The position numbers were made by a program, and so were the translations under genes. This document shows, one piece after another, positions 53,235-63,838 of a stretch of DNA of 64,000 nt; position 1 is the stretch's first letter, and each line of letters begins with the position of its first letter. The notes below the pieces were generated by a model. It saw nothing but the letters and a program-made list of their open reading frames with translations, was not told the origin of the DNA and searched no databases. The DNA is from Niastella vici (GTDB lineage Bacteria; Bacteroidota; Bacteroidia; Chitinophagales; Chitinophagaceae), in NCBI RefSeq assembly GCF_002077945.1, contig NZ_LVYD01000068.1, positions 23,869-87,868 on the forward strand, written 5' to 3'.

Positions 53235-53678
53235 TTATTTTACCTCGAAACTGCCTTCCAGAAATAGTGATGACCTTTGTCCCCTGTCACTTTTTTCATC
53301 AAACCGGCTTGTGAAGGCTGTGGCCGTTCCTTTTTTAAGATCAAGTATCTGGCTAACAGTCAGGCCGCTTTTTTCAATCCAGTTAATAAAGTACAGGCTG
53401 TCATTTATTTTTTTGTAGCTTATATGCTCATCTTCCTGGGTTGCAGTTCCATTGGCATCAGTATATTTCCAGTGAAGGGTGGTATCTGAAAGAAAATTCT
53501 CTTCTACCTTTACTCCTCCCGGAAATGCAATAAAGCCAGTCTTTCCAATAATTTCAGTAGGTGCAACAAGAGTATCCTTCCCGGTGGGTGCAGTATTACC
53601 TGTATTGTTGGTGTGGCAGGCAGCTATAAGTAGCATTATAGTTATGGCTGCTGCTATAAATTTTGGCATTGTTTTCAT
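53235..53678 (-). CDS. MoaF-domain-like lipoprotein
   Basis: 147 residues, lipoprotein signal (IMLLIAACHTNN, cysteine near 21). The body resembles the MoaF C-terminal domain: LHWKYTDANGTATQEDEH, SLYFINWIEKSGLTVSQILDLKKGT and a final RGQRSSLFLEGSFE. MoaF-type proteins bind small ligands in a lipocalin-like barrel; their chemistry is poorly known. First gene of the minus-strand operon, with a possible -7 box at 53728-53735. Confidence 0.8.
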   Translation of the reverse strand: MKTMPKFIAAAITIMLLIAACHTNNTGNTAPTGKDTLVAPTEIIGKTGFIAFPGGVKVEENFLSDTTLHWKYTDANGTATQEDEHISYKKINDSLYFINWIEKSGLTVSQILDLKKGTATAFTSRFDEKSDRGQRSSLFLEGSFEVK

Positions 53679-53727
53679 TCTATTTCTACTTTTTATATTA
53701 TTTGTTATATCCTCTTTTTTTACTGTA

Positions 53728-53735
53728 CAAAGATA
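53728..53735 (-). promoter_or_regulatory. -7 box of the MoaF-AKR operon
   Basis: TATCTTTG on the minus strand, 50 bases upstream of the ATG. It faces the divergent AraC gene's box (53833-53840), so both genes share a 181-base control region. No matching TTTG element was found at standard spacing, which fits a regulator-dependent promoter. Confidence 0.45.
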
Positions 53736-53832
53736 TCCCGGGCGACCCGGCCATTTATAACCCCGTTTCCGGGTTTAATTACCAGTTTTACTGATTTGAC
53801 AGTCGCTACGGATCAGTACACCCGGGAAATGT

Positions 53833-53840
53833 TATCTTTG
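53833..53840 (+). promoter_or_regulatory. -7 box of the AraC gene at 53860
   Basis: TATCTTTG ending 19 bases before the ATG at 53860; exact TAnnTTTG match. The leader would be very short. Confidence 0.45.
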
Positions 53841-53859
53841 ACCAGGTAAATGCATTAAC

Positions 53860-54762
53860 ATGAAAAAAGTGATTAACATACATACTGTTAACCAATACAA
53901 TGAAATGTTTGGGGCTGAAACCTTCCATCCGCTGGTGAGCGTCATTGACTTTTCAAAAACATATACCCTGCTACCTGCCGGACAAGCCATTACTTACGAC
54001 TTATACATTGTATTTTTTAAGACTGAGAAACCCTGTTCTTTGCGATACGGAAGAAGCAATTATGATTACCAGGCAGGCACATTGGTATTTATTGCACCCG
54101 GCCAGGTCCTGACCGTTGAAGACATTGATGGAAAGGATTACCAGCCAAAAGGTCATGCCCTTTTGTTTCATGCCGATCTATTACGCGGCACCTCGCTTGC
54201 CCGGTCAATGAAAGATTACAACTTCTTTTCTTACGACGTGCATGAGGCGCTGCATCTTTCCGATCAGGAAAGAGAAATTGTGTTTGAGTGCTTCCGAAAG
54301 ATTGATTATGAGATAAAACATGCTATCGATAAGCATAGCAAAAAACTCATTGTATCAAATCTTGAATTGTTCCTAAACTATTGTGTGCGATTTTATGACC
54401 GTCAATTTATTACCAGAGACCATGCGAATGCGGGTATCGTTGAAAAATTCGAGGGGCTGTTGAATGAATATTTCAATTCGGATAAACTACAAACGGATGG
54501 CGTTCCTTCGGTTGCCTTTTTTGCCAACGACCTGCATCTTTCTGCCAACTATTTTGGCGATCTTATTAAAAAAGAAACCGGCAAAACAGCATTGGATCAT
54601 ATACAAGCCAAGGTAATAGAAGTGGCAAAGGAAAAAATATTCACTCCCGACAAGTCGATCAATGACGTTGCTTATGAATTAGGCTTTAAATATCCGCAGC
54701 ACTTTATTCGCTTCTTTAAGCAACAGGTAGGCCATACCCCAAAGGAATACCGAAGCTTATGA
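53860..54762 (+). CDS. AraC-family transcriptional regulator
   Basis: 300 residues: N-terminal cupin-like sensor domain (about 20-180, HPLVSVIDFSKTY, GTLVFIAPGQV) and a C-terminal AraC HTH pair (about 215-300, HLSANYFGDLIKKETGKTALDHI then SINDVAYELGFKYPQHFIRFFKQ). It is divergent from the MoaF-flavodoxin-AKR operon and probably activates it in response to a small molecule. Very similar to the regulator at 62942, indicating duplicated regulator-operon units. Confidence 0.93.
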   Translation: MKKVINIHTVNQYNEMFGAETFHPLVSVIDFSKTYTLLPAGQAITYDLYIVFFKTEKPCSLRYGRSNYDYQAGTLVFIAPGQVLTVEDIDGKDYQPKGHALLFHADLLRGTSLARSMKDYNFFSYDVHEALHLSDQEREIVFECFRKIDYEIKHAIDKHSKKLIVSNLELFLNYCVRFYDRQFITRDHANAGIVEKFEGLLNEYFNSDKLQTDGVPSVAFFANDLHLSANYFGDLIKKETGKTALDHIQAKVIEVAKEKIFTPDKSINDVAYELGFKYPQHFIRFFKQQVGHTPKEYRSL

Positions 54763-54777
54763 AATCAGCCCATAGGT

Positions 54778-55692
54778 TCAGTTAAAGGATTGCCTGAATT
54801 GTAACGGGGTTACGCTCGTTTTATTCTTAAATAGCTTATTGAACGACTGAGGGTACTCAAACCCTAATTGATAAGCTATTTCACTCACGGATAAATTAGT
54901 CGTCGTCAGTAAAACCTTGGCTTTCTCAATAAGGTGATTGTGGATATGATGCTGTGTGGTTTGTCCTGTCAGGTTTTTCATCATATCATTTAAATAATGA
55001 GGCGAAACGAAAAGTCTTTCCGCAAAATATTGAACTGTCGGCAACGCTGTTGAATTGTAACTATCATCTTTTAAGTAGGCGATCAGCAGCTCTTCAAACT
55101 TTGCTATCAAATCGTTGGACACTTTCTTCCTGGTAATGAACTGGCGGTTATAGAAACGATTGCAGTAATTTAATAAAAGATCAATGTGAGCAACAACGAC
55201 GTCTTGTGTATAACCATCTATGATGGCTTCAATTTCTGATTGCAGGTTTTGCATTATTCCGGAAACAATCGCTTCTTCTTTTTCCGAAACATGTAAGGCT
55301 TCGTTTGTGGCATAAGAGAAAAAACCGTACTCCTTAATTTTTTTTGCAAGCGGATAGCCGTGAAGAAAATCAGGATGGAAAGCGAGTATCCACCCCTCTA
55401 ATTTAGTGGGTGTATAGCCTTCTATTTTTATGCATTGCTTAGGTGCATAAAAGGCCATTGTGCCGTTGTCAAAATCATAGTACTGCTGTCCATACCTGAT
55501 TTTTCCATCAAAGTTCTTCTTCAAAAAAACGGTGTAAAAATTATGGACAATCGTTTCCACAGCATTACCATCTTCGGTATTAACATCATCCAGTTTCACC
55601 ACACTGACCAAAGGATGCGCTGGCTTTTTCAGGTTCCATGAGGAGTGAAATTCTGAAATGGAATTAATAATATGATGTTTGTTACTTTGCAT
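54778..55692 (-). CDS. AraC-family transcriptional regulator
   Basis: 304 residues with the same layout as its neighbour (sensor domain opening HPLVSVVKLDD; HTH with FVSPHYLNDMMKNLTGQ and FEYPQSFNKLF) but less similar in sequence. It converges with the AraC gene at 53860 and points away from the aldo/keto reductase gene downstream on the same strand... the AKR gene at 55741-56754 lies upstream of it on the minus strand, so the two may be co-transcribed (48-base gap). A TACCTTTG box at 55703-55710 may give its own promoter. Confidence 0.92.
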   Translation of the reverse strand: MQSNKHHIINSISEFHSSWNLKKPAHPLVSVVKLDDVNTEDGNAVETIVHNFYTVFLKKNFDGKIRYGQQYYDFDNGTMAFYAPKQCIKIEGYTPTKLEGWILAFHPDFLHGYPLAKKIKEYGFFSYATNEALHVSEKEEAIVSGIMQNLQSEIEAIIDGYTQDVVVAHIDLLLNYCNRFYNRQFITRKKVSNDLIAKFEELLIAYLKDDSYNSTALPTVQYFAERLFVSPHYLNDMMKNLTGQTTQHHIHNHLIEKAKVLLTTTNLSVSEIAYQLGFEYPQSFNKLFKNKTSVTPLQFRQSFN

Positions 55693-55702
55693 GGATAATG
55701 AT

Positions 55703-55710
55703 CAAAGGTA
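55703..55710 (-). promoter_or_regulatory. -7 box of the AraC gene at 55692
   Basis: TACCTTTG on the minus strand, ten bases before the ATG; exact TAnnTTTG fit. The leader would be nearly absent. Confidence 0.35.
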
Positions 55711-55740
55711 GTGGGTAAGCGTAAATTTTACCCACTTTTG

Positions 55741-56754
55741 TTATAAGTTAACATCTTTCATATCGGCATATCTGTCTCCGGTTTCAGTTCCCAGGGGAAT
55801 TATGGCTTCCAGGCGGGCTACGTCTTCTGCGCTAAGCTCCATATTTGCAGCAGCGATATTCTGCTCCACATACTTTACCCGCTTTGTTCCGGGAATAGGG
55901 ACATGTCCTTTTGCAATTACCCAGGCTATCGCCAACTGGGATGGAGTAACCTGCTTTTCCCGGGCCATTCGTTTTACTTCATCGAGCAATTCAATGTTCT
56001 TGTAAAACTGCTCGCCCTGAAACCGGGGCAAATACCTTCTGAAATCATCGGCGGGTATATCTTCAGGATGTTGAATTTCGCCCGATATAAATCCTCTTCC
56101 TAACGGCGAATAGGCAACAAAGCCGATGCCCAATTCTTTCAGTGTTTCCAAAATACTTAATTCTTCCACCTGCCTTTCAAACAGCGAGTATTCTGTTTGT
56201 ACGGCCGTGAGTGGATGAATGTTGTGTGCCCTTCTTATAGTTTCAGAGCCCACTTCGGAAAGACCGATATAACGAACCTTGCCTTCTTTTACCAGTTCTG
56301 CCATAGCTTCCACAGTCTCTTCAATGGGTGTATTTCTGTCCAGGCGGTGGAGGTAATAGAGGTCAATATAATCCGTGTTCAGGTTTTTTAATGAACGCTC
56401 CGCTGCTTTCTTAACATAGTTCCTGCTGCCATTGATCCTGCCTATGCTTTGCCCGTTATCATCGAACCCAAAGCCAAACTTTGTGGCAATGATGTATTGG
56501 CCTCTTTTGCCCTCAATAGCTTTGGAAATTAGCTGCTCATTCCTAAAAGGACCATAAAGATCTGCAGTGTCCAGGAAATTACCACCTAATTCAAAGGAGC
56601 GGTGGATGGTGGAAATAGCTTCTTTTTCGTCCGATTTTCCATAGACTGGCTTTCCCATCATTTCTGTCATACCCATACAGCCAAGACCAATAGTTGGAAC
56701 GATAAGTCCCTGGCTTCCTAATTTTACCTGCTTCAGGTTGCTCATACAATTCAT
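55741..56754 (-). CDS. Aldo/keto reductase
   Basis: 337 residues; the second ATG three codons in is an equally good start. AKR13-like: IGLGCMGMTEMMG, LDTADLYGPFRNE (catalytic Asp/Tyr), ATKFGFGFDDNG (Lys), YYLHRLD (His) and PIPGTKRVKYVEQNI for the cofactor. It reduces aldehydes with NADPH. It lies upstream of and in line with the AraC gene ending at 54778. A GACCTTTG box is at 56767-56774. Confidence 0.93.
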   Translation of the reverse strand: MNCMSNLKQVKLGSQGLIVPTIGLGCMGMTEMMGKPVYGKSDEKEAISTIHRSFELGGNFLDTADLYGPFRNEQLISKAIEGKRGQYIIATKFGFGFDDNGQSIGRINGSRNYVKKAAERSLKNLNTDYIDLYYLHRLDRNTPIEETVEAMAELVKEGKVRYIGLSEVGSETIRRAHNIHPLTAVQTEYSLFERQVEELSILETLKELGIGFVAYSPLGRGFISGEIQHPEDIPADDFRRYLPRFQGEQFYKNIELLDEVKRMAREKQVTPSQLAIAWVIAKGHVPIPGTKRVKYVEQNIAAANMELSAEDVARLEAIIPLGTETGDRYADMKDVNL

Positions 56755-57089
56755 TTTTATTTATGGCAAAGGTCACCTGCTTATAGCAGGGAAATGTATC
56801 CAGATGAGATGGAGTTGTATCCAAAAAGGAAGTCATTTTGGGTACTGCTGCCGAGCCAATCCCCAGCTTATGCCCCGGCCATTTGCTTCCCTTAAAACGT
56901 GTTAAGGAAAATGGCATCACGCAAAATTGCGTTGGGAAATCGAAGTTTATTTGTCAGTTATTTCATTTAAGTCCGGCTCCACAGAAAAATGTGCGATCGG
57001 ATACATTTGTAAGTACCTCTTTATGGTGTAACCAGGCAGCTATAAAGGGCGTTTTTCAATAAAGGAAAGGGGAGAGTCGTTATTCGGAT
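56755..57089. other. Intergenic region with little content
   Basis: GACCTTTG (56767-56774, minus strand) is a possible promoter box for the aldo/keto reductase. A plus-strand frame from 56838 (74 codons) shows no recognisable pattern. Nothing else is apparent; decayed sequence is likely because the next feature is a gene fragment. Confidence 0.35.
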
Positions 57090-57290
57090 TCAATGCCCTT
57101 TTTTAGTACCTGTAAAGGACAACTGATCCCTCAGGAGATCCAGTAAGGTCACGGTCACCCGAGGTTCTATCGAAAGGTTGTATTTAGTACCATTCACTTC
57201 CAGAGACAGGGCTTGCTTTTCAAAATATATGGCTGCTTTTTCGTCAAGGCGCGATTCGCCGCTTTTACCAATGGGGTGGGGCAATGGCAA
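57090..57290 (-). pseudogene. N-terminal fragment of an aldehyde-oxidase iron-sulfur subunit (PaoA-like)
   Basis: 66 codons. The part SLEVNGTKYNLSIEPRVTVTLLDLLRDQ followed by LSFTGTKKG is the start of the [2Fe-2S] ferredoxin domain of xanthine/aldehyde oxidase small subunits. It stops just where the first cluster-binding cysteines (GCDHGQCGAC-type motif) should follow. The cluster domain and the partner subunits are absent, so the gene is dead. It shows a molybdenum aldehyde oxidoreductase operon once stood here. Confidence 0.65.
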
Positions 57291-57438
57291 GAGCGGTAAG
57301 AAACGTTGATTGTTTTAAAAAATTCCTTCTCGATTCGTTGGAAGGATTTTCTTTGTGCCTATTGAATTGGTTTTGATTCATAACTGGATAGTTGAGTTTA
57401 CAATTGCTTCAATTTCTATACCTTAGTTAATGAGAAAA

Positions 57439-58587
57439 CTACCTGTCATTGTATTCTTGATCTGTCACAGGTTGCAACCATACGGCACTCCCTTTCTCAG
57501 TGTCCGGACCAATGGCAATATGGGTGAGTTTTGTACCTGGTAAAGCTCCATGCCAATGTGCTTTTCCCGGAAGACATTTGATTACATCGCCTTTTTGTAC
57601 TACTCTTTTGGGCTGGCCTTTTTCCTGATAATAGCCTTCGCCTTCCGTTATTAATAAAATCTGACCGCCTGGGTGACTGTGCCAATTGGTCCTAGATCCT
57701 GGTTCAAACGTTATAGCTCCAACAGAACAGTCCAGGCCCTCTTGAGCCTGCACCAGCATGTTCACCCAGGCAGTACCCGTAAAATTCAAAGCTGGAGCTT
57801 TTACTCCCTTCTTAAATAAATCCGCATTCGCTTCCATCGTGTCGGCGGCTTTTTGTGCTGAACCTCCGCTTGTTACTGTCAATAAAACACGGCGAGCATC
57901 GTTTGCTTCCTTTATTCCTACCTTGGTTTCAATTAACGAGACCATTTCCCCAATCTTAGATTCGGTCATACCAAGGTGCAAGGCAATCCGCATGTGACCT
58001 TGCATCATCGGTTCAACGCCACCAAGACTGATTAGCGCAGATATCGTAGCAATCTCCCTTTCTAAATAAGTAAGAATATCCCGGCCAAAGATGTCTGCAA
58101 ATAAATGTTCTTTCAAAAATGTATCAATCACCGGACTGAAAGCTGCGTAACCAGTTTTCGGTTCTTTTTCAGGTTGTCCGGTGAGCGCCTCTAAAACATT
58201 TTTTCCTCTTATATACTTACTATCATCATCATTTACAGGGGTGGACTGTTTCCCAAGTTTGTCTGTTATCCCTTTTGCTTTCCTTGTTTCCAGCACTGCC
58301 ATTAAAGTATTAATACCCTGAAGGCTTCGGGGAAAACCGCAATAGGCATACAGGTGAATCAGCACCTCCTTAATGTCATTTATAGTTAATCCGGCATCTA
58401 AACCACTAGTCAAGGCGTTTTGTAATTTTACTAAATCTCCTTTTGCCGTAAAGGCTGAAATAGTAATTATATTTTGCTCTTTGGCATTTAATGTCTGTAT
58501 CACGCTCATGCTTTGCTGTGCATTTGATAATTGGACAAGACCGACTGAAAAAAGCCCAGATAGCAATAAAATCTTTAATTGCTTCAT
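57439..58587 (-). CDS. Secreted fusion of two carboxymuconolactone decarboxylase domains and a cupin
   Basis: 382 residues with a signal peptide ending at SNAQQ. First CMD-like domain (about 45-110: GLDAGLTINDIKEVLIHLYAYCGFPRS), second (about 140-240: LEREIATISALISLGGVEPMMQGHMRIALHLGMTESKIGEM), then a C-terminal cupin (about 280-365) with NWHSHPGGQILLITEGEGYY and GDVIKCLPGKAHWHGA supplying His metal ligands. CMD domains act as decarboxylases or alkylhydroperoxidase-like enzymes, cupins as metal-dependent lyases, isomerases or dioxygenases. Last gene of the operon beginning at 62788. Confidence 0.9.
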   Translation of the reverse strand: MKQLKILLLSGLFSVGLVQLSNAQQSMSVIQTLNAKEQNIITISAFTAKGDLVKLQNALTSGLDAGLTINDIKEVLIHLYAYCGFPRSLQGINTLMAVLETRKAKGITDKLGKQSTPVNDDDSKYIRGKNVLEALTGQPEKEPKTGYAAFSPVIDTFLKEHLFADIFGRDILTYLEREIATISALISLGGVEPMMQGHMRIALHLGMTESKIGEMVSLIETKVGIKEANDARRVLLTVTSGGSAQKAADTMEANADLFKKGVKAPALNFTGTAWVNMLVQAQEGLDCSVGAITFEPGSRTNWHSHPGGQILLITEGEGYYQEKGQPKRVVQKGDVIKCLPGKAHWHGALPGTKLTHIAIGPDTEKGSAVWLQPVTDQEYNDR

Positions 58588-58613
58588 ACAAATAGCTTTT
58601 GTAGTGTTACAAT

Positions 58614-59738
58614 TTAATCGAGCCCCTTCTTCTTCAGGAATTCGGAAAGATGATTAGCAATTTCCAAATTGTTTAGATCAGACATCGGAAAGTGCGTATT
58701 GCCCTTAATGCCGATATCCGGAAGGTGTACAAGCGTTACATCACCTCCATGCCGGTTGACAGCATCCCGAAACTTTCCCGCTATCTCGAGAAAAACCCGC
58801 CATTGTTCCTGACCAGGGTTTTGGGAAGGCTGCGTTGGAATATTATCTCCATAATAGATTAGGATCGGAATTTTTGTGAGTTTCATGAAATCAGCCCTTG
58901 GTACTACGGGCGGTGTAATTGTGCGGCCAGACACTTTTATAGTATCAGGTGTTTCTCCTTCTGGAAAAACAAAATCACCTCCCGGTTCAAATGAAATAAC
59001 CGCTTTTACATTGCTATTCTTAATCGCCGTGCGCCAACCAGGTCCACCACTTTGTGAATGTGTAAGCAGAATACCTGATCCTATTTTGTCAAACAAAGAC
59101 GAAACGGCATCAATGTTTACCTGGGCATCATATGGACCGGTATTGGGTATCATTTGACGAAAGAACTGGTTCAAGGCTTCAGAATCTCTTGAGAACTGTA
59201 CTCCAGGATAAAAATTTGGGTATGCTCCTAAGCGAAAAATTCCAAACCATAGCTGTTCATCCGGAGAAGCTGTTATATTTAAAGGTTTTGTACTACGTGC
59301 AGCCCTGCCTCGCCGTGGCTGGTCGATCAAATAAACGGGGAAACGGCGACGCAGAAAAATGTTCTGATATCCTTCACGACCATCAGGGGTCGTTTCCCAG
59401 GTTTTTGCAGACTGCCCGTGGCCGTGCCAGAATACAAGAGGTAGTTTACGGGCGTTCTCTGGTATTTGATAAAATACATAAGCGTGATCACCATGCAGTG
59501 TCTGACCCTCAGAAGGCTGGTTGGTTGGATTAAATGCGCCGTGTTTAATAGGATCAAATGTACCTGGAGCAGTTATTACCGTACCCCCCACTGCAAAACT
59601 GCCTTGCTCCTTAATAATCAACGGCCCATTATTTTTAACGGTTTTGGTTTGTGCGCTGCCTGTTAAAAATGTAAAAAGGGTAAGCAATATTAAAAGATTA
59701 TACCCTTTTTTGTTTATTCTAAATTGACACATAAGCAT
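58614..59738 (-). CDS. Secreted alpha/beta hydrolase
   Basis: 374 residues; the second Met two codons in is an equal start. Signal peptide ending GSAQ. Typical elements: LPLVFWHGHGQSAKTWETTPDGREGYQNIFLRRRFPVYLIDQPRRG, nucleophile elbow LLTHSQSGGPGW (Ser in HSQSGG), and later PILIYYGDNIP and the His in FPMSDLNN/IKGNTHFPM. It resembles secreted esterases of unknown substrate found beside flavodoxin and cupin proteins. Follows the flavodoxin lipoprotein by 43 bases. Confidence 0.86.
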   Translation of the reverse strand: MLMCQFRINKKGYNLLILLTLFTFLTGSAQTKTVKNNGPLIIKEQGSFAVGGTVITAPGTFDPIKHGAFNPTNQPSEGQTLHGDHAYVFYQIPENARKLPLVFWHGHGQSAKTWETTPDGREGYQNIFLRRRFPVYLIDQPRRGRAARSTKPLNITASPDEQLWFGIFRLGAYPNFYPGVQFSRDSEALNQFFRQMIPNTGPYDAQVNIDAVSSLFDKIGSGILLTHSQSGGPGWRTAIKNSNVKAVISFEPGGDFVFPEGETPDTIKVSGRTITPPVVPRADFMKLTKIPILIYYGDNIPTQPSQNPGQEQWRVFLEIAGKFRDAVNRHGGDVTLVHLPDIGIKGNTHFPMSDLNNLEIANHLSEFLKKKGLD

Positions 59739-59781
59739 CCAATTGAATTTATTGATTTACTTGCAGGGCACCAATAACGCT

Positions 59782-60408
59782 TTACGGTGTTTCTTTAATT
59801 AATCCTATTTTTTTTAACCATTGTTGAACTTTTCTTTCTGCTTCTGTTCTCCTTTCATTTTTTATAGAAAGAAAGATCCCGTCCCTTTCCACTCCACCTT
59901 TAATTTCAAAACCTTCCAATACTTTGCTATTCGGACATAATTCTTTTACAGTTTGAAAACCGCTACCCGTACCATAGCCTGCATTTGTATTGAAAGGAAT
60001 AACTGTTTTGCCACTAAGGTCATATTGATGCAAAAAACTCTTCATTGGTGGCGGCATTTTCATATCCCATGTAGGAAAGCCAAGAAATACAATATCATAA
60101 TTTTGGATGCTATCAATTTTAGTTTTTAGTGGAGGGAGATAGCCGGTTTCATTTTCCGTCACAACTTGTTGCACCGTTGCCTGATAGTTTTCTGGATAAG
60201 GCTTTTCTAATTTGAGGGGCACCAATGTGCCACCCACCTTTTGGTGTATAATTTCAGCTATCACCTTGGTATTATTGGTACGAGATAAGTACACAATTAA
60301 AATTTTGTTCCGGTAATAGGTAGAGTCCATTGTCGTCTCAGAATCCTTTTTGCCAGATGTAGAACAAGCTGAAATAAAAAGAATAAATGCCAAAAACATG
60401 TTTGTCAT
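59782..60408 (-). CDS. Flavodoxin-like lipoprotein
   Basis: 208 residues. Lipoprotein signal (ILFISACSTSG, cysteine near 15). The flavodoxin domain follows: KILIVYLSRTNNTKVIAEII is the FMN phosphate loop and YDIVFLGFPTWDMKMPPPMKSFLHQYD the second flavin-binding part. A membrane-anchored, exported flavodoxin is uncommon, but it is a recurring form in Bacteroidota, often next to alpha/beta hydrolases. It may carry electrons or reduce quinones at the envelope. Confidence 0.9.
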   Translation of the reverse strand: MTNMFLAFILFISACSTSGKKDSETTMDSTYYRNKILIVYLSRTNNTKVIAEIIHQKVGGTLVPLKLEKPYPENYQATVQQVVTENETGYLPPLKTKIDSIQNYDIVFLGFPTWDMKMPPPMKSFLHQYDLSGKTVIPFNTNAGYGTGSGFQTVKELCPNSKVLEGFEIKGGVERDGIFLSIKNERRTEAERKVQQWLKKIGLIKETP

Positions 60409-60417
60409 AAATGCTTT

Positions 60418-60888
60418 TTAATGCGGTGTGTTGTTAGGAGTAAGAAGCCTTGTGAATGACAATGAACCCAACTTCCATTTGTCATTCTCTTTGATATATA
60501 CCTCTGTAGCGATAAATGGATTGGTTACTTCATTTCCACCAACCACTGCCAGCAATGTAATATTGTTTAGCAAGATGGCGGTATTGCCAATAATATTTAC
60601 CGAAACTGAGTGTATGTCTGCCTTTTTGTACCAAATTCCTCCAGTTTTGATTGTATTGATTTCCGGGTCTTTTCCCCAGCTTCCACCCATATGAACAAAT
60701 ACGGATTTTTCATCAAATAATGCGTTCAAAGAATCTACGTTCTTGTCTGCCATCCAGGACCACTTTTTCTTTGACAGACTTATAATTTCCTGCTCTGTAT
60801 TTTTACTGTCGATAATGCTACGCTGTTGGGCATGCGACCATTGAGCAATCATTATTATACAAAACAGACTTAAAATGGAAAGTTTCAT
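60418..60888 (-). CDS. SnoaL/NTF2-like secreted protein
   Basis: 156 residues with a signal peptide ending HAQQ. The fold is NTF2-like: SLSKKKWSWMADKNVDSLNALFDEKSVFVHMGG, then strands with TAILLNNITLLAVV and NPFIATEVYIKENDKWKL. DUF4440-type members often act as steroid-isomerase-like enzymes or ligand-binding proteins. The pocket here is unassigned. Nine bases before the flavodoxin gene, in the same operon. Confidence 0.84.
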   Translation of the reverse strand: MKLSILSLFCIIMIAQWSHAQQRSIIDSKNTEQEIISLSKKKWSWMADKNVDSLNALFDEKSVFVHMGGSWGKDPEINTIKTGGIWYKKADIHSVSVNIIGNTAILLNNITLLAVVGGNEVTNPFIATEVYIKENDKWKLGSLSFTRLLTPNNTPH

Positions 60889-60931
60889 GTGGATTTATGT
60901 TATTAGGTGAATATGTATCTTTAAGGTTAAA

Positions 60932-61927
<996 letters not shown>

Positions 61928-61936
61928 TTAAATAGA

Positions 61937-62794
<858 letters not shown>

Positions 62795-62808
62795 TTATAT
62801 TGATTTTA

Positions 62809-62816
62809 CAAAGGTC
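62809..62816 (-). promoter_or_regulatory. Possible -7 box of the AKR-CMD operon
   Basis: GACCTTTG on the minus strand, 20 bases before the ATG at 62788, the same octamer as at 49837 and 56767. Confidence 0.35.
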
Positions 62817-62941
62817 CGAGCTTTATTTCTTTAAAGGAGTATACAGATTACGGATATATCAACCAATATTACTGATTAGGATGCCATGGAAAAGTGGGGA
62901 GCACAAAATGATGTAACTTTAAATAGTTAAAACATTGTGCC

Positions 62942-63838
62942 ATGGACAATATGCGACGATTTGAAACAGTCAGCGATTACAATGCATTCAATAATAATGA
63001 AACATTACATCCCCTGGTAAGTGTGGTTGACTTGTCTAAGGCAAGTCCCAGGAGCGGCTCCCGGATGTATTTCGGCTTCTATACCATTTTTTTAAAGGAT
63101 GTAAAATGTGGTGATTTGGTATATGGCCGCCATACATATGATTACCAGGAAGGTACATTAGTATTCCTTGCCCCTGGTCAGGTTGCAGGAGTTAATAGTA
63201 ACGGAGAAATTTATCAGCCCAAGGGTTATGCGCTAATCTTTCATGCGGATTTAATACATGGAACTTCGCTTGGACGGCATATACAGGAATATACGTTTTT
63301 TGGTTATCAATCAAACGAAGCACTTCACTTGTCAGAACGTGAAAGGAATATTGTACTGGATTGTTTTTCTAAAATTGAATATGAATTAACTCATGCAATT
63401 GATAAGCATAGCAAAAGATTGATTGTATCTAATATTGAATTGTTTTTGAGCTATTGTATTCGTTTTTACGACCGGCAATTTATTACCCGCGATAATACAC
63501 ATAAAGGTATTTTAGAAAAGTTTGAAAATTTGTTGCAGGAGTATTATGAATCTGATAAGCCACAAACTATTGGATTGCCTACTGTGGCTTATTGCGCTAA
63601 CGAATTGCATTTATCCCCCAATTATTTTGGCGACCTGATAAAAAAAGAAACTGGTATAACAGCCCAGGATTATATACAATCCAAAGTTATTGACGTAGCG
63701 AAAGAAAGAATATTTGATCAGGATAAATCGGTTAGCCAAATAGCCCTTGAATTGGGGTTTAAATACCCTCAACACTTTGCTCGTTTGTTTAAACAACGAG
63801 TAGGGAAGTCACCAAATGAGTATAGGACATTTGGATGA
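62942..63838 (+). CDS. AraC-family transcriptional regulator
   Basis: 298 residues. Sensor domain opening HPLVSVVDLSKASP with GTLVFLAPGQV, and an AraC HTH pair with LSPNYFGDLIKKETGITAQDYI and SVSQIALELGFKYPQHFARLFKQ. It is a close paralogue of the regulator at 53860, many blocks being identical (DRQFITRD, NYFGDLIKKETG). It is divergent from the six-gene operon and should regulate it through the 153-base gap. A TAACTTTA box at 62914 may be its -7 element. Confidence 0.93.
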   Translation: MDNMRRFETVSDYNAFNNNETLHPLVSVVDLSKASPRSGSRMYFGFYTIFLKDVKCGDLVYGRHTYDYQEGTLVFLAPGQVAGVNSNGEIYQPKGYALIFHADLIHGTSLGRHIQEYTFFGYQSNEALHLSERERNIVLDCFSKIEYELTHAIDKHSKRLIVSNIELFLSYCIRFYDRQFITRDNTHKGILEKFENLLQEYYESDKPQTIGLPTVAYCANELHLSPNYFGDLIKKETGITAQDYIQSKVIDVAKERIFDQDKSVSQIALELGFKYPQHFARLFKQRVGKSPNEYRTFG

